This document shows, piece after piece, positions 11,501-22,400 of a stretch of DNA of 64,000 bases. Numbering within the stretch: position 1 is the stretch's first letter; each line of letters opens with the position of its first letter. The notes below the pieces were generated by a model, which had not been told where the DNA came from, did not search any database, and saw only the letters and a list, made by a program, of their open reading frames with translations. The stretch is from positions 186,001 to 250,000 of the forward strand of contig QPMI01000039.1 in the NCBI GenBank assembly GCA_004431415.1, read 5' to 3'. Position numbers and translations under genes: made by a program. The stretch comes from Cyanophora paradoxa (taxonomy: Eukaryota; Glaucocystophyceae; Cyanophorales; Cyanophoraceae).

Positions 11501-11530
11501 CTGCGTGAAGAGCTCCACCAGCTGCTCCAT
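8509..11530 (-). CDS. Large coiled-coil protein with Gln/Gly-rich N-terminal third, function unknown
   Basis: The ATG at 11530 gives MEQLVELFTQLATQYNSNSN. Two introns join VNANLQQLVAIAETDAAV and then VDGFVQLFVDSSAPSG, which confirms the start. A low-complexity Gln/Ala/Gly region (about 11,130-10,820) follows, then LEGYEDMDAANRATLQTL and a helical exon (VFYIASRLFDYQPSG). A long coiled coil comes next in at least six exons (ALAAENDALEARVAELQAK, LEAEKAALEARLAEAEGA, LEDADADLRDAFAERDRAV, LERRLEQLEEALERE). Near the C-terminus a non-coiled domain reads LVDDTFGDLDEEAYPALAEF and FKETLSDKFMEKFLRDYTVP. After one last helix the protein ends SSNDNML-stop at 8509. A Cys cluster (GCDGCQPSC) sits near 9230. 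The architecture suits a scaffold or tether. I do not recognise the family. Confidence 0.66.
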
Positions 11531-12116
11531 CGCTGACTACCGCGGGGTTCGCCGGAACCCGCTGGGCCGCTCGGCCTGCAGTTGGACAGGCGCCGAGCGC
11601 CTCGTGCTTTGGGTTGTCCGCAAGATACCCGACGTCTGGGAGTACGGCTGCCCGCGCGGGAAAGTTCGACTCGTTGGAGCGCTGGACGCCAGACACCGAG
11701 GCACAGGTCGGCGCTCGATGCCCGGCTATCTCGCAGCCCGCAGACTCCGGATCCTTACGCTCCAACCGACTCGGCCGGGCGCACGCTTTGCTCGCTCGAG
11801 CTCCTGCGTGGAGTCGCGCTTCTGCGTGGTGGACCCTAGGAGCCTGTGCCAAGTCGTGTACCCCCTTCACGCCTAGGACTCTAGGCTAGGAGCCTCTTGT
11901 TGTAGTAGTTCGCTCCTCACAGTCGCCCTTCAAAGAGAGCACACTCGGCTGGGCGAAAGGAGAGGCACACTACGCTTGGCTGGTGCGTAAAGGAGCTCCT
12001 CGCGCACCTTGCCCATGTGCTCCGCGGCTGCCTCCCTGCGGCTGCCGCCCGGCCGCTTCCGCTGACCGGCTTTCGCCTTCGCAGATCATCAGAGAGGTTG
12101 CTGCGATCTCTGCGAT
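11531..12116. promoter_or_regulatory. Intergenic spacer between divergent genes
   Basis: The segment separates the minus-strand coiled-coil gene (start 11530) from the plus-strand repeat gene (start 12117). Open frames here (for example plus 11614-11889) carry no recognisable motif and run through both presumed promoters, so I treat them as chance in GC-rich DNA. CTAGG words cluster near 11,874-11,890. Confidence 0.4.
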
Positions 12117-15100
12117 GTCCGACTTCGCGTCCCTGTTCGGCTCCGGGCCCACGGGGCTGACGAGCCAGCAGAGCGACAGTGGCCTGGGCGATGAGACGGT
12201 GCGCGCCACACAGCGTTCCCTTATCATGCGGATAGGCTGTTAGAGAATGCTCCCGCCCGCCGGAACCCTCCGGCGGCAGTCTCGCGGAGGTCGTTCAGTC
12301 TCCGAGTCGTCCGGCTTTCCCCCTAGATCGAGCCGCTCGCGCAAAGGCCACATCCGTCTTGTCTCTAATGCACTGCTGTGCAGAGCGGTGACGGCACCAG
12401 CACGTTCGATGATATCTTCAACACAGAAACATCCACGGTGTGTGCTTCGACCCGCTGGGGAGCTCCCTGTAATGCTGCAGAATGGCGTATAGCTCTAGAA
12501 ATGCATTTTCCGTCCCATGGGCGCACTCGAAAGAGATCGATAGACATGCTCGCGATGCGCATGTGCCCTCCCGCGCCTAGCTTCAAGCCTTCGACTGGTC
12601 CATTCAGCTTCAGGGCCCAGCCCCACGTTTCTCAGCATGTCAGAGATCCCTTGTCAGAGCCCCTAATGCTCTCATCCCGATCCCCTCGACATGATAGTCG
12701 CTGGTCTAATGTAACATCCGCGCGCGTACAGAACAATACGACGACAGACCCCGCCACGCCCGAGGATGGCCCCGCCACGACGACGACGGGCCCCACCACG
12801 CCCGAGGAGGACCCCGCCACGACGGAGACTGACCCCGTCACGACGACTGAGACCACCACGCCCGAGGAGGACCCCGCCACGACGGAGACTGACCCCGTCA
12901 CGACGACTGAGACCACCACGCCCGAGGACGACCCCGCCACGACGGAGACTGACCCCGTCACGACGACTGAGACCACCACGCCCGAGGAGGACCCCGCCAC
13001 GACGGAGACTGACCCCGCCACGACGACGGAGACCACCACGCCCGAGGACGACCCCGCCACGACGGAGACTGACCCCGCCACGACGACGGAGACCACCACG
13101 CCCGAGGACGACCCCGCCACGACGGAGACTGACCCCGTCACGACGACTGAGACCACCACGCCCGAGGAGGACCCCGCCACGACGGAGACTGACCCCGTCA
13201 CGACGACTGAGACCACCACGCCCGAGGAGGACCCCGCCACGACGGAGACTGACCCGTCACGACGACGGAGACCACCACGCCCGAGGACGACCCCGCCACG
13301 ACGGAGACTGACCCCGTCACGACGACTGAGACCACCACGCCCGAGGAGGACCCCGCCACGACGGAGACTGACCCCGTCACGACGACTGAGACCACCACGC
13401 CCGAGGAGGACCCCGCCACGACGGAGACTGACCCCGTCACGACGACTGAGACCACCACGCCCGAGGAGGACCCCGCCACGACGGAGACTGACCCCGTCAC
13501 GACGACGGAGACCACCACGCCCGAGGACGACCCCGCCACGACGGAGACTGACCCCGTCACGACGACTGAGACCACCACGCCCGAGGAGGACCCCGCCACG
13601 ACGGAGACTGACCCCGCCACGACGACTGAGGTCACCACGCCCGAGGAGGACCCCGCCACGACGGAGACTGACCCCGTCACGACGACTGAGACCACCACGC
13701 CCGAGGAGGACCCCGCCACGACGGAGACTGACCCCGTCACGACGACTGAGACCACCACGCCCGAGGACGACCCGCCACGACGGAGACTGACCCCGTCACG
13801 ACGACTGAGACCACCACGCCCGAGGACGACCCCGCCACGACGGAGACTGACCCCGCCACGACGACTGAGGTCACCACGCCCGAGGAGGACCCCGCCACGA
13901 CGGAGACTGACCCCGTCACGACGACTGAGACCACCACGCCCGAGGAGGACCCCGCCACGACGGAGACTGACCCCTTCACGACGACTGAGACCACCACGCC
14001 CGAGGACGACCCCGCCACTACGGAGACTGACCCCGTCACGACGACTGAGGTCACCACGCCCGAGGAGGACCCCGCCACGACGGAGACTGACCCCGTCACG
14101 ACGACGGAGACCACCACGCCCGAGGACGACCCCGCCACGACGGAGACTGACCCCGTCACGACGACTGAGACCACCACGCCCGAGGAGGACCCCGCCACGA
14201 CGGAGACTGACCCCGCCACGACGACTGAGGTCACCACGCCCGAGGAGGACCCCGCCACGACGGAGACTGACCCCGTCACGACGACTGAGACCACCACGCC
14301 CGAGGAGGACCCCGCCACGACGGAGACTGACCCCGTCACGACGACTGAGACCACCACGCCCGAGGACGACCCCGCCACGACGGAGACTGACCCCGTCACG
14401 ACGACTGAGACCACCACGCCCGAGGACGACCCCGCCACGACGGAGACTGACCCCGCCACGACGACTGAGGTCACCACGCCCGAGGAGGACCCCGCCACGA
14501 CGGAGACTGACCCCGTCACGACGACTGAGACCACCACGCCCGAGGAGGACCCCGCCACGACGGAGACTGACCCCTTCACGACGACTGAGACCACCACGCC
14601 CGAGGACGACCCCGCCACTACGGAGACTGACCCCGTCACGACGACTGAGGTCACCACGCCCGAGGAGGACCCCGCCACGACGGAGACTGACCCCGCCACG
14701 ACGACGGAGACCACCACGCCGCCGGTGCGCTCTCGCGCTCTCAGCGGAATTTCCTTGGTTTAGATTTCCCCTCTGAATTCGTTTACTTCAGGAGGACGAC
14801 GACGTGGTTGTCGATGGAACCGATGTGGACCTTGTTGACCCGTATGCGAACGACGACGAGGTACTCGCTCTTGTCCCTTTTTGCTGTACCCCATTCTGAT
14901 CTGCATCGCTGAAGGTTGATGAAACCGACGTTGACGGCACGGGCGGCGACGAGGTCGATGCCAGCGGCGCGGGCGGCGACGACGAAGTCGATGCCTACGG
15001 CGCGGGCGGCGACGACGAGGTCGATGCGGACGGCTCGGGCGGCGACGACGAGGTCGATGCGGACGGCTCGGGCGGCGACGAGGTGGACGCCAGCGGCGCG

Positions 15101-15999
15101 GGCGGCGATGACGAGTTCGATGCCAGCGGCGCGGGCGGCGACGACGAGGCCGATGCCAGCGGCGCGGGCGGCGACGACGAGGTCGATGCCAGCGGCGCGG
15201 GCGACGACGAGGTCGATGCCAGCGGCGCGGGCGGCGACGAGGTCGATGCCGACGGCGCGGGCGGCGATGAGGTCGATGCCAGCGGCGCGGGCGGCGACGA
15301 GGTGGACGCCAGCGGCACGGGTGATGATGCAATCGACTATGCTCTGGCCGAACTTCTCGTACGCCTGCTCCCCTTTCCCCCCCCCCCCCCCCCCCCGCCT
15401 CACCAATAGAGAAAGAGTCCACGCTGATCTCGTCGCGATGCTCAGAAATACCCCAACGACATCGACAACCTCAGCCTGATGGAGGCCATTTTCGACTACT
15501 CCCTCAACCACACGGCGTTCAACCAGAAGCACCCGCTCCTCGGGTCCGCGGCGCCGCCCTCGCACACGCCCGACTCTGCTGACGCCCCTCGCTCCAGGCT
15601 CTTCATGCGGAACCTGGACTACGACGTCCGGACGGCCTCGACGATCGACGACCTGGCGAGGGAGAAGCACTCCATCTTCACGACGCTCAAGGAGATCGGG
15701 ATGACCAAAGAGATGCTCGTCCTGCAGCTTTACGTGCGCGGGCCGGGGACCCCCCCTCGATTCCCCCGCCGTCGCCGTCGCCGACCGTGCCGCAGGCGTA
15801 CCCGGACGAGCCGACGGACGAGCAGTTCCTGCAGGCGGACGCGGCCCACGACGACGCGGCGCAGACGGGCGAGGCCGCGACCATCGAGACGGTGGAGGAG
15901 GTGTACTACGCCGAGGTGCCCGACCTGAGCGACGAGCAGCTCATCGACGCGGCCGCCGAGTGCCCCGCGGCGGCGGAGCACGTGGCCGAGGCCTTCTGA
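12117..15999 (+). CDS. Repeat protein with Thr/Pro/Glu/Asp minisatellite domain and Asp/Gly repeats; apparently frame-broken
   Basis: The likely start at 12117 gives MSDFASLFGSGPTGLTSQQ and ends at a GTGCGC donor. The next exon (about 12,384-12,437) reads SGDGTSTFDDIFNTETST. An exon from about 12,735 opens NNTTTDPATPEDG and runs into about 33 copies of a 20-residue unit of the type DPATTETDPVTTTETTTPEE. It is followed after an intron by EDDDVVVDGTDVDLVD, then by an 11-residue DASGAGGDDEV repeat (about 14,930-15,330), and then by a non-repetitive helical domain (LMEAIFDYSLNHTAFNQKH, STIDDLAREKHSIFTTLKE). The final exon ends AECPAAAEHVAEAF-stop at 15999. Two single-base deletions in the array (near 13,252 and 13,771) put the reading frame into an Arg/Pro-rich frame and then onto a stop near 13,790. 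These are either assembly or sequencing slips in the repeat, or real mutations. Function unknown. Confidence 0.55.
12744..14720 (+). repeat. 60-bp coding minisatellite, about 33 tandem units
   Basis: Exactly 60-bp units repeat in register across the whole interval. They vary at a few fixed sites: GAGGAC or GACGAC, ACTGAG or ACGGAG, ACC or GTC, and GTC, GCC or TTC after CCC. A higher-order period is visible: 13,801-14,040 and 14,401-14,640 are identical, including the rare TTC and CACTACGG variants, at a spacing of 600 bp (ten units). Two plus-strand frames and at least one minus-strand frame are free of stops, which explains the long shadow ORFs on the other strand. Confidence 0.95.
14930..15330 (+). 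repeat. Short Asp/Gly-rich coding repeat (about 33-36 bp unit)
   Basis: Tandem units encode DASGAGGDDEV with variants (DADGSGGDDEV, DASGAGGDEV, which lacks one GAC). The acidic pattern continues the low-complexity middle of the host protein, and the indels are multiples of three, so the frame is kept. Confidence 0.85.
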
Positions 16000-16453
16000 T
16001 CCTATTAGCAGCGCATTATTTCGGCCGCGTTTCTCCTTCGCTCGTTTATTCTAGTCTAGGAGGTTCTATTCGGGTTACTTGCATAGTGTGTATGTAGATC
16101 TGTAGAAGCATGCTTGAATCTGAATTCGAGAGCAGACAGTGCTTTTTAACCTGCCTGCAATTGCTGAATGCTCATGATAATTGCAAATTGCTGCATGCGC
16201 ATGCGGAGGGCAAGCTCAAGCCTAGCTAGCGCTTAGGCGATTGCATGCAAGCACAACGTTAACGTCCGCAAGCACGTTACTTACGCATACAGATTAACAT
16301 GGATCGACATGGATGAAAAACGCAATTGCAATAAGCTTAGAAAGTTGCACTGCACTCATAGCTGATATCAAGAGCCGCTGAGCCCACTGACGGGCTCAAG
16401 CTTGCCGTGGGCGAAGTTGCCTTCAAGGCTTGGCCCGGCTGCGCGATTCACGA
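16000..16453. other. Convergent 3' spacer, locally less GC-rich
   Basis: The plus-strand repeat gene and the giant minus-strand gene end toward each other here. The base composition is clearly less GC-rich than the flanks, with ATTGC, GCATGC and AGCTAGC words (16,150-16,260). No ORF of note or RNA gene was seen. Confidence 0.55.
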
Positions 16454-19400
16454 TCACCTGGGCCGGCCGTCGAAGCCCTCCGGGTAGAACTCGGGCTCGG
16501 CGGGGAGGGGCGGCGCGACGGGCTTGACGGGGATGGCGGGGGCGGCCTGCGCCCCCGGCTGCGCCTTCTGCTCCGCGGGGACGGCGTAGAGGCAGTCCAG
16601 CCCCACGAGGTCGGGGCTCGGCGCCGAAATCTGTTCAATTTCCGGCGCCTGAGCCGAGCTAGCTCGCCGCGGCCGCGGCGAGGGCGGCGGCGGCGCACGT
16701 CGAAGCAGACGAAGAAGTAGTGGAACCAGAGGGAGCGCTTCTCGTCGGCCGTGAAGCCCGTGTTGCCGCGCGAGATGACGATCTGTGGCGGCGGGCGGGC
16801 GCGATCGCGATCGCGACGTCAGCGGCGCGCGGCCGCGCCGGCCGTGGCCGCCCGCGCCCCACGCACGTCGACGGAGGCCTCGCCCTTGGGCGGGACGACG
16901 CCGGCGGCGGCCGTCACCGAGACCGTGATCGCGACCTGCGCGGCCCTCAGCGCGCCGACCGACAGAGCTCGACGGAGCCGACCGCGCCGCGCCGCGACCG
17001 CGCCGCGCACCCGGGAGGCGACCTGGGCGTGGAAGGGGCTGGAGAGGTCGATGACGGAGCCCGAGTAGGCGTCCAGCACGCCCCGCAGCGTCGACGTCAC
17101 GTTCCACGCGATCTCCTGCCCGAGCGGTCCGGAATTGTTCGTGAGCCCGGCCCGCTGCAAGCTTTAGAGCGCGGCCCTCGCTCGCACTTGCTTCTCGTCG
17201 AGGTTCTTGATGGTCCGGGTGATGCGGGCCTGCTGGCCCGGCTGCAGCGTCCGCACGCGCGCCGCGTCCCCGGCGTCGTTGCCCGACTTGTACGACACTG
17301 CAGGCAGAGGCCCGCAGAATCAGACGGGCGCGCGGCGCGGCGCGGCGCGCGGACGGAGCCCGCCCCGCTCGCGATCGCGCGCGCACCCTCGCAGCGGGGG
17401 CCGGTGGGGAGCGGCGTGGGGCTCGGCGTGGGCGTCGGCGGCGTCGGCGTCGGGGTCGCCTTGGGCGTCGCCTTGGCCTTCGACGGCTTCGCGGCCCCGG
17501 TCTGCCGAGGCGCGCGCGCCTCAGCTCAGAGAAACAGACGGCGATTGCGAGGAAGATGACGGCGCTCGCTTGCCTTTGTAGGGGCCGGGGCCGGGGCCGC
17601 GGACCGAAGGCCCCGGCGGGCCCCGGTCTCCTAGAGGAGGGGGAGGCGCAAGAGGCCGTCCGGTCAGACCCCTCGAGCCAACGACGCGGGCCGCGGAGAG
17701 GCGCGCGGGGGCGGGCGCACCTCGACGACGAGGGTCGGCGTGTCGGCCTCGTCCACGGGCTCGCTCGCCACCGTCGCCTTGGTGACCTGGCGCGCGGGCC
17801 TCGATGTTGGCGCGCTTCCAACTTCGAAGTGAAGAAGGGAGGAGGGGGAGGGGAGGGGTGGAGGCGGCGGGAGGAGGGGAGGGGGGAGGGGGAGGGAGGA
17901 GGAGGGAGGCGGGGGAGGAGGGGGAAAGGGGGAAGGGAAGGGGGGGGGGGGGGGGGAGGGGGGGGGAGGCACCTTGGCGGGGTCCACGCAGTCGACGAAG
18001 AGAGACTCGGTGCGGTAGCCGAGCGCTGCGCCCTCTGTGAGATCGAAGCGGAGAAAGCTGTACGGTAAGGGACCGGGGCCGGGGGCACCGCTGGGGTCCG
18101 GTAGGTACGGCTTCGTGGCGCCGCCGGGGCGCCCGAAGTTCGTGGAGACGCCGGGGCGCCCGAACGGCGAGCTGCCGGGTCCGCGCAGCGTGAGGGGCGC
18201 GCCGGCCGGGCGCTTTGCGTGCAGGAGAGGACGGGGCGGACGGACCGGGCGACGGCGGGGGCCTCGAGCGAGAAGGCGGCCGTAGCGGTCGCGGCCTGCG
18301 AGCCGGCCGGCGCCTGCGGACAGGTTCAAGGGCGGCTCGCTCGCTTCGATTCGCGCTCGGGCCGCCGAGGGCGCGACGCGAGGCGCGCGGAAAGAGACAA
18401 CGCACGCCGCCCTCGAACATGAGCTGGAGGGTGACCTGCGCAAGACCCGACACGCAGCTGCGCGCGCGAGGCGCAGCGTCAGGCTACGTGTACAGGCTAT
18501 GCTGTGCACGGCGTCATTCAGTGGCGCGGGGCGCGCGCACCGGAAGGGGAGGTCGGTGACCGACTCGGGCTCGATGGCGCCGCTGGTGGAGCCGAGGAGG
18601 AGGCCCCGCAGGCTCTGTGCCGCCCGTGAGGCGCGGGCCGGGCGAGGCCTGGCGGGGCGGAGGTGGTCGGACCTGGCCGAGGAAGGGGGCGGGGACCATG
18701 CGCCACGTCCACGTTGCGTTGTCGAGGTTCACCACCACAGTCTCCTGCGCGGGCGTCAGAGCAAACACGCTCGCGCCGGCTCTTAAGAAGCGCGTCGCGC
18801 TCGCCTGGGGCTTGGGGAAGGTGTAGAAATCGGGCTCAACGTAGATGGGCGCTGCGAGCGGTGCGAGTCGGCGCGGCGCGGCGGAGCGGAGCGGATCGAG
18901 ATCGCTGGAGGCCGCCCGCTCGCTCACTGGGGTCCACGTAGAGGGAGACGGGCAGGGAGACCTGCTCCGAGCGAGGGCGAAGACGAGTTAGATCGGGTCC
19001 GACAAGTTAGATCAGATGGGGCCGGGCGGGCCTTGGGGTGCGCGGGGTCCGACGTCTCGAAGATGACGCGCACGCCGACGCTCTGCGACTTGTCCTCCTC
19101 CTGCGCCCGACGGAAATTCGAAGGAAATTCGAAGGCGCGGGCGGCAAAGGCGGCGGGACGCGCCAGGCTGGTCGAGTCGAGGGCGATCTCGATCTCCTTC
19201 GAGGCCGAGGGCTCGAGCGTGCCCGCGTGGTCGCCGGCGAGGCGGAGCCAGCGGATGCCGCCCCAGTAGCGGTGCGGCCCGAACGTCGCCGTCCTGGCGA
19301 TCGCGACGCGCTGTCAGAAGGCTTCGACATATGCAAGAGCCGAGATCGGGCGCATGTAAGGCTGTCAGAAGGCTTCGACATATGAAGGCTTCGACATATG

Positions 19401-22400
19401 TATTCGACAAGGCTTCGTTGGACGACTCTGACAGAGTCGGACGGCGTCGTCCGCGCGCGCACCAGGTGAAGGAGGTGTTGGGGTTGAGGTTGATGAGCTG
19501 GACCTTGGCCGTCGCCTCCTGCATGCGGTGCAGGCCGACCACCAGGCGCCCCGCCGCCGCCGCCGACGACGCCGCCGCGTTCGCCGCCCGCGAGGGCGTC
19601 GTGACCTTCGCAGGGAAGAATGGGAAACCGGGGAGGGGATGCGAGGAGGGATGCCGGCGCGGACCTCGCCGATGCGGATGGCGACGCCGGGGGGCTCCGG
19701 GATGTGGATGTCGAAGCACTCGAACTGCACAAACATCACTCAGACGCAGCAGACGCGGGAGGGCGGGTCGGGCGAGGGCGGGTCCGGCGGGGGCGGGCCT
19801 TCTTGATGGCGGGGTCGTTGCCGTCGAGGGTGACGCAGGCGAGGAGCTCCGTCCCCGCGCCGTACGCCGTCGCGTTGATGCGGATCTTGATCGTCTGCTT
19901 CTTCTTCGAGGTGATCGTGCCCTGCATAGCGGATCGAACTTAAGCTTCAACACTGAGGGATCGAACTAGGCTATCCAATAGATCAAGGAGAAGATAATCA
20001 TCGACATTAAGAGATCATGGAGAGAATACAGGTCGAGCGCACCGACGTTAGGTCGATGTACTCGACGACCTTGTCGGCGGGCGGGTCCCGCTTGTCCGTC
20101 AGCCCGACCTTGTCGGCCCAGGGCGTCGCCAGGCGCGGCTTGTTCGACGTCACTTGCAGCTGCGGGGCGGGGCGGGGCAGACGGCGGCGGGCGGGGCGCT
20201 CAGAAATCAAAGGACCCGATGCAAACAGCAGAGGCCAGGGCATATGCATATGTACCGTGTCGGGGTAGGCCTTCCACCAAATCGAGTGCTGGAAACGTTC
20301 GAATCAGTCGAAGAGCTCGAGGAAAATCGCGATCAATATCGAGCGCCACAGCGCACCTCCTCGTTGTTGATGATCGTCTTGGTGATGACCACCTGCGGGT
20401 CGGGGCGGGGCGGCGTCAACGGAACGAAGAGAGGAAGCGCGCAGGGCTCCGCGGGCCTCCTCGCCGATGGGCACGACGAGCGACGCGCCGCCGACGATGT
20501 CGATGAGCTTGTTGTCTGCGCCCCGGTAGTTGACCTGGTCGCGGGTGGCACTCTTAAGCTTAAGAGCGCGCGGCGATCGCGAGGCGACGTCGAGGCGGAG
20601 GGAGGGGCCGGCGGGCCTTGACGGCGGACTTGCGCTGGTCGGACTTGGACGGGAACCAGCTTTCCTCGTCAGCTTTGTCCCGCTCTACCGGCGTCGCGAC
20701 CTGCCGAGCCCGCACTAAGAAAACCAGCGGCACAAGACAAGCAGCTAGCGCTGTGAAAAGCAAGCGGGCAGGCCTGGGAGAAGTGGATGTTGAAGGGGAT
20801 GGCGGGGTTGTGCGGGTCCGTCGTGACGAAGGAGAAGCGGGGGCGCAGGAAGGCCCCCACGTTGCCCTTCTGGCGCCTGCCCAGCCCGCGCGCGCGCTGT
20901 CGGCCACAAAGCCGTGCGCACGCGGAACGATACGAAAGGGAGCGCACGTGAGCGACTCGGCGGCGTGGGGGACCTGGGGTCGAATGTAAGACAGGAAATC
21001 GGAGGAAATCGGTGGGAAATCAGAGATCTAGAGCGAGGACGGACCATCTGGAAGCGGACGGCGCGGGTGCCGAAGGGCTCGAGCTCGCCCGCGAGCGCCT
21101 CGAAGACGATCAAATTCACCGACCGCTGCGTCACCCTGGAGCAGCCGAGGCGTCACAGGCGTCACAGAAAGAAAGAGAGGGGGTGCGCGCGCGCCCTTCC
21201 ATGTTCTTCATGGGGGGGCCGAGGTCTGGGATCGCCGCGATGGTCCACGAGAAGGGGCGCGAGGCTGACGGGCGACGCCGGCGGACGGACGAAGCGAAGT
21301 TAAGAATTCGAAGTGAAGAATTCGAAGGGAGGGGCGGGGGCACCGGTGTTGGTGATGATGATCTGCTCGGCGGCGGTGTCCACGAAGGCGTTCGCCACGC
21401 TCATGCCCACCGGGTTCTGCCAAGTAAATCAAAGTTGAAGTCAGGCAGGCAGAGCAGACCGAGCGCGAAGGGCGGGATGGAGGGCCGCCCGCGGGACACG
21501 CACCAGCTCGAGGAACCAGTGGCGGTAGCCGCGGAGGCCCGGGTCGTTACTAGAGATCAGATCAAATCAGAGGCAGGACGGGCAAAGGAGGAGGAGGAGG
21601 ACGGAGGAGACGCGCCTGTTGACGAAGTACCAGGAGCAGAGGTTCGGGAAGCGGCCCGAGCCGAACGAGAGCGCCGGCGGCTCGCCGTCCTCGTCAAAGT
21701 CCGAACCGTAGAAGTCCTCCTCCTAATCAAACGTAAACAGAAGTGAGAAGAAGCTCAACTGCACTCTATCAGCCAAGTCTCAGATGTAAGAAGAAGCTCC
21801 ATAGAACTTCATGTTGCATGCAAGCACACATATGATAGGTAAGAAGAAGCTCTATAGAACTCTATAGAACTCTATAGGTGAGAAGGAGCTCTACAGAGGC
21901 ATAAGATAGGAAGAAGCTCTAGAGAACTCTGTCAAATAAGCCTATCAGGGACCTCGTCGAAGTACTCGTCGTCGTAGATGCCGCTGGCGTTGAAGCGGAG
22001 GGTGACCGTCGCCTCCTCGCCGGCCTTGAGCGAACCCGAGGTCGGCTCCATGGCGAAGCACGGCTGGCCCCCGATCTGCCGCGGCTGCACCACCGGCGTC
22101 GCCTCCCACCTAAGCTCTCTCTCTCTCAGCTTTAGCTTGAGATTTCGTTCGATGTAGGCACCAGATCTCGTCCTTGCCGTTGTTCTTGAGGAACTCCTTG
22201 ACGACCTTCGACTGGCCGTAGTCCATACGCGCCTTGCAGAGCTCCCACCTGGCGCGCCGTTGAGAGGAGGCAGGGAGAAAGGCGCCCGGGCCGAAAGAGC
22301 GCACCGGGCGCGCATGGCGCCGTCCGAGTCCTGGTACGAATCTGCGCGGGGGCATTTCTCAGAGGGGGGGGAGAAGCGAAGGAAGGGGGTACCGGAGATG

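Noticed and set aside
12632-14717. Long minus-strand ORFs encoding Val/Ser/Gly repeats (GSVSVVAGSSSGVV)
   Set aside because: They are the antisense reading of the 60-bp coding minisatellite. The sense strand has matching upstream and downstream exons with splice sites, and the antisense has none.
19007-19953. Several overlapping ORFs of 200-340 codons rich in Arg/Ser/Pro on both strands of the duplicated block
   Set aside because: They run through GT-AG introns of the giant minus-strand gene and are typical GC-rich frame shadows. Only the short exons with Ig-like character are consistent with splice sites.
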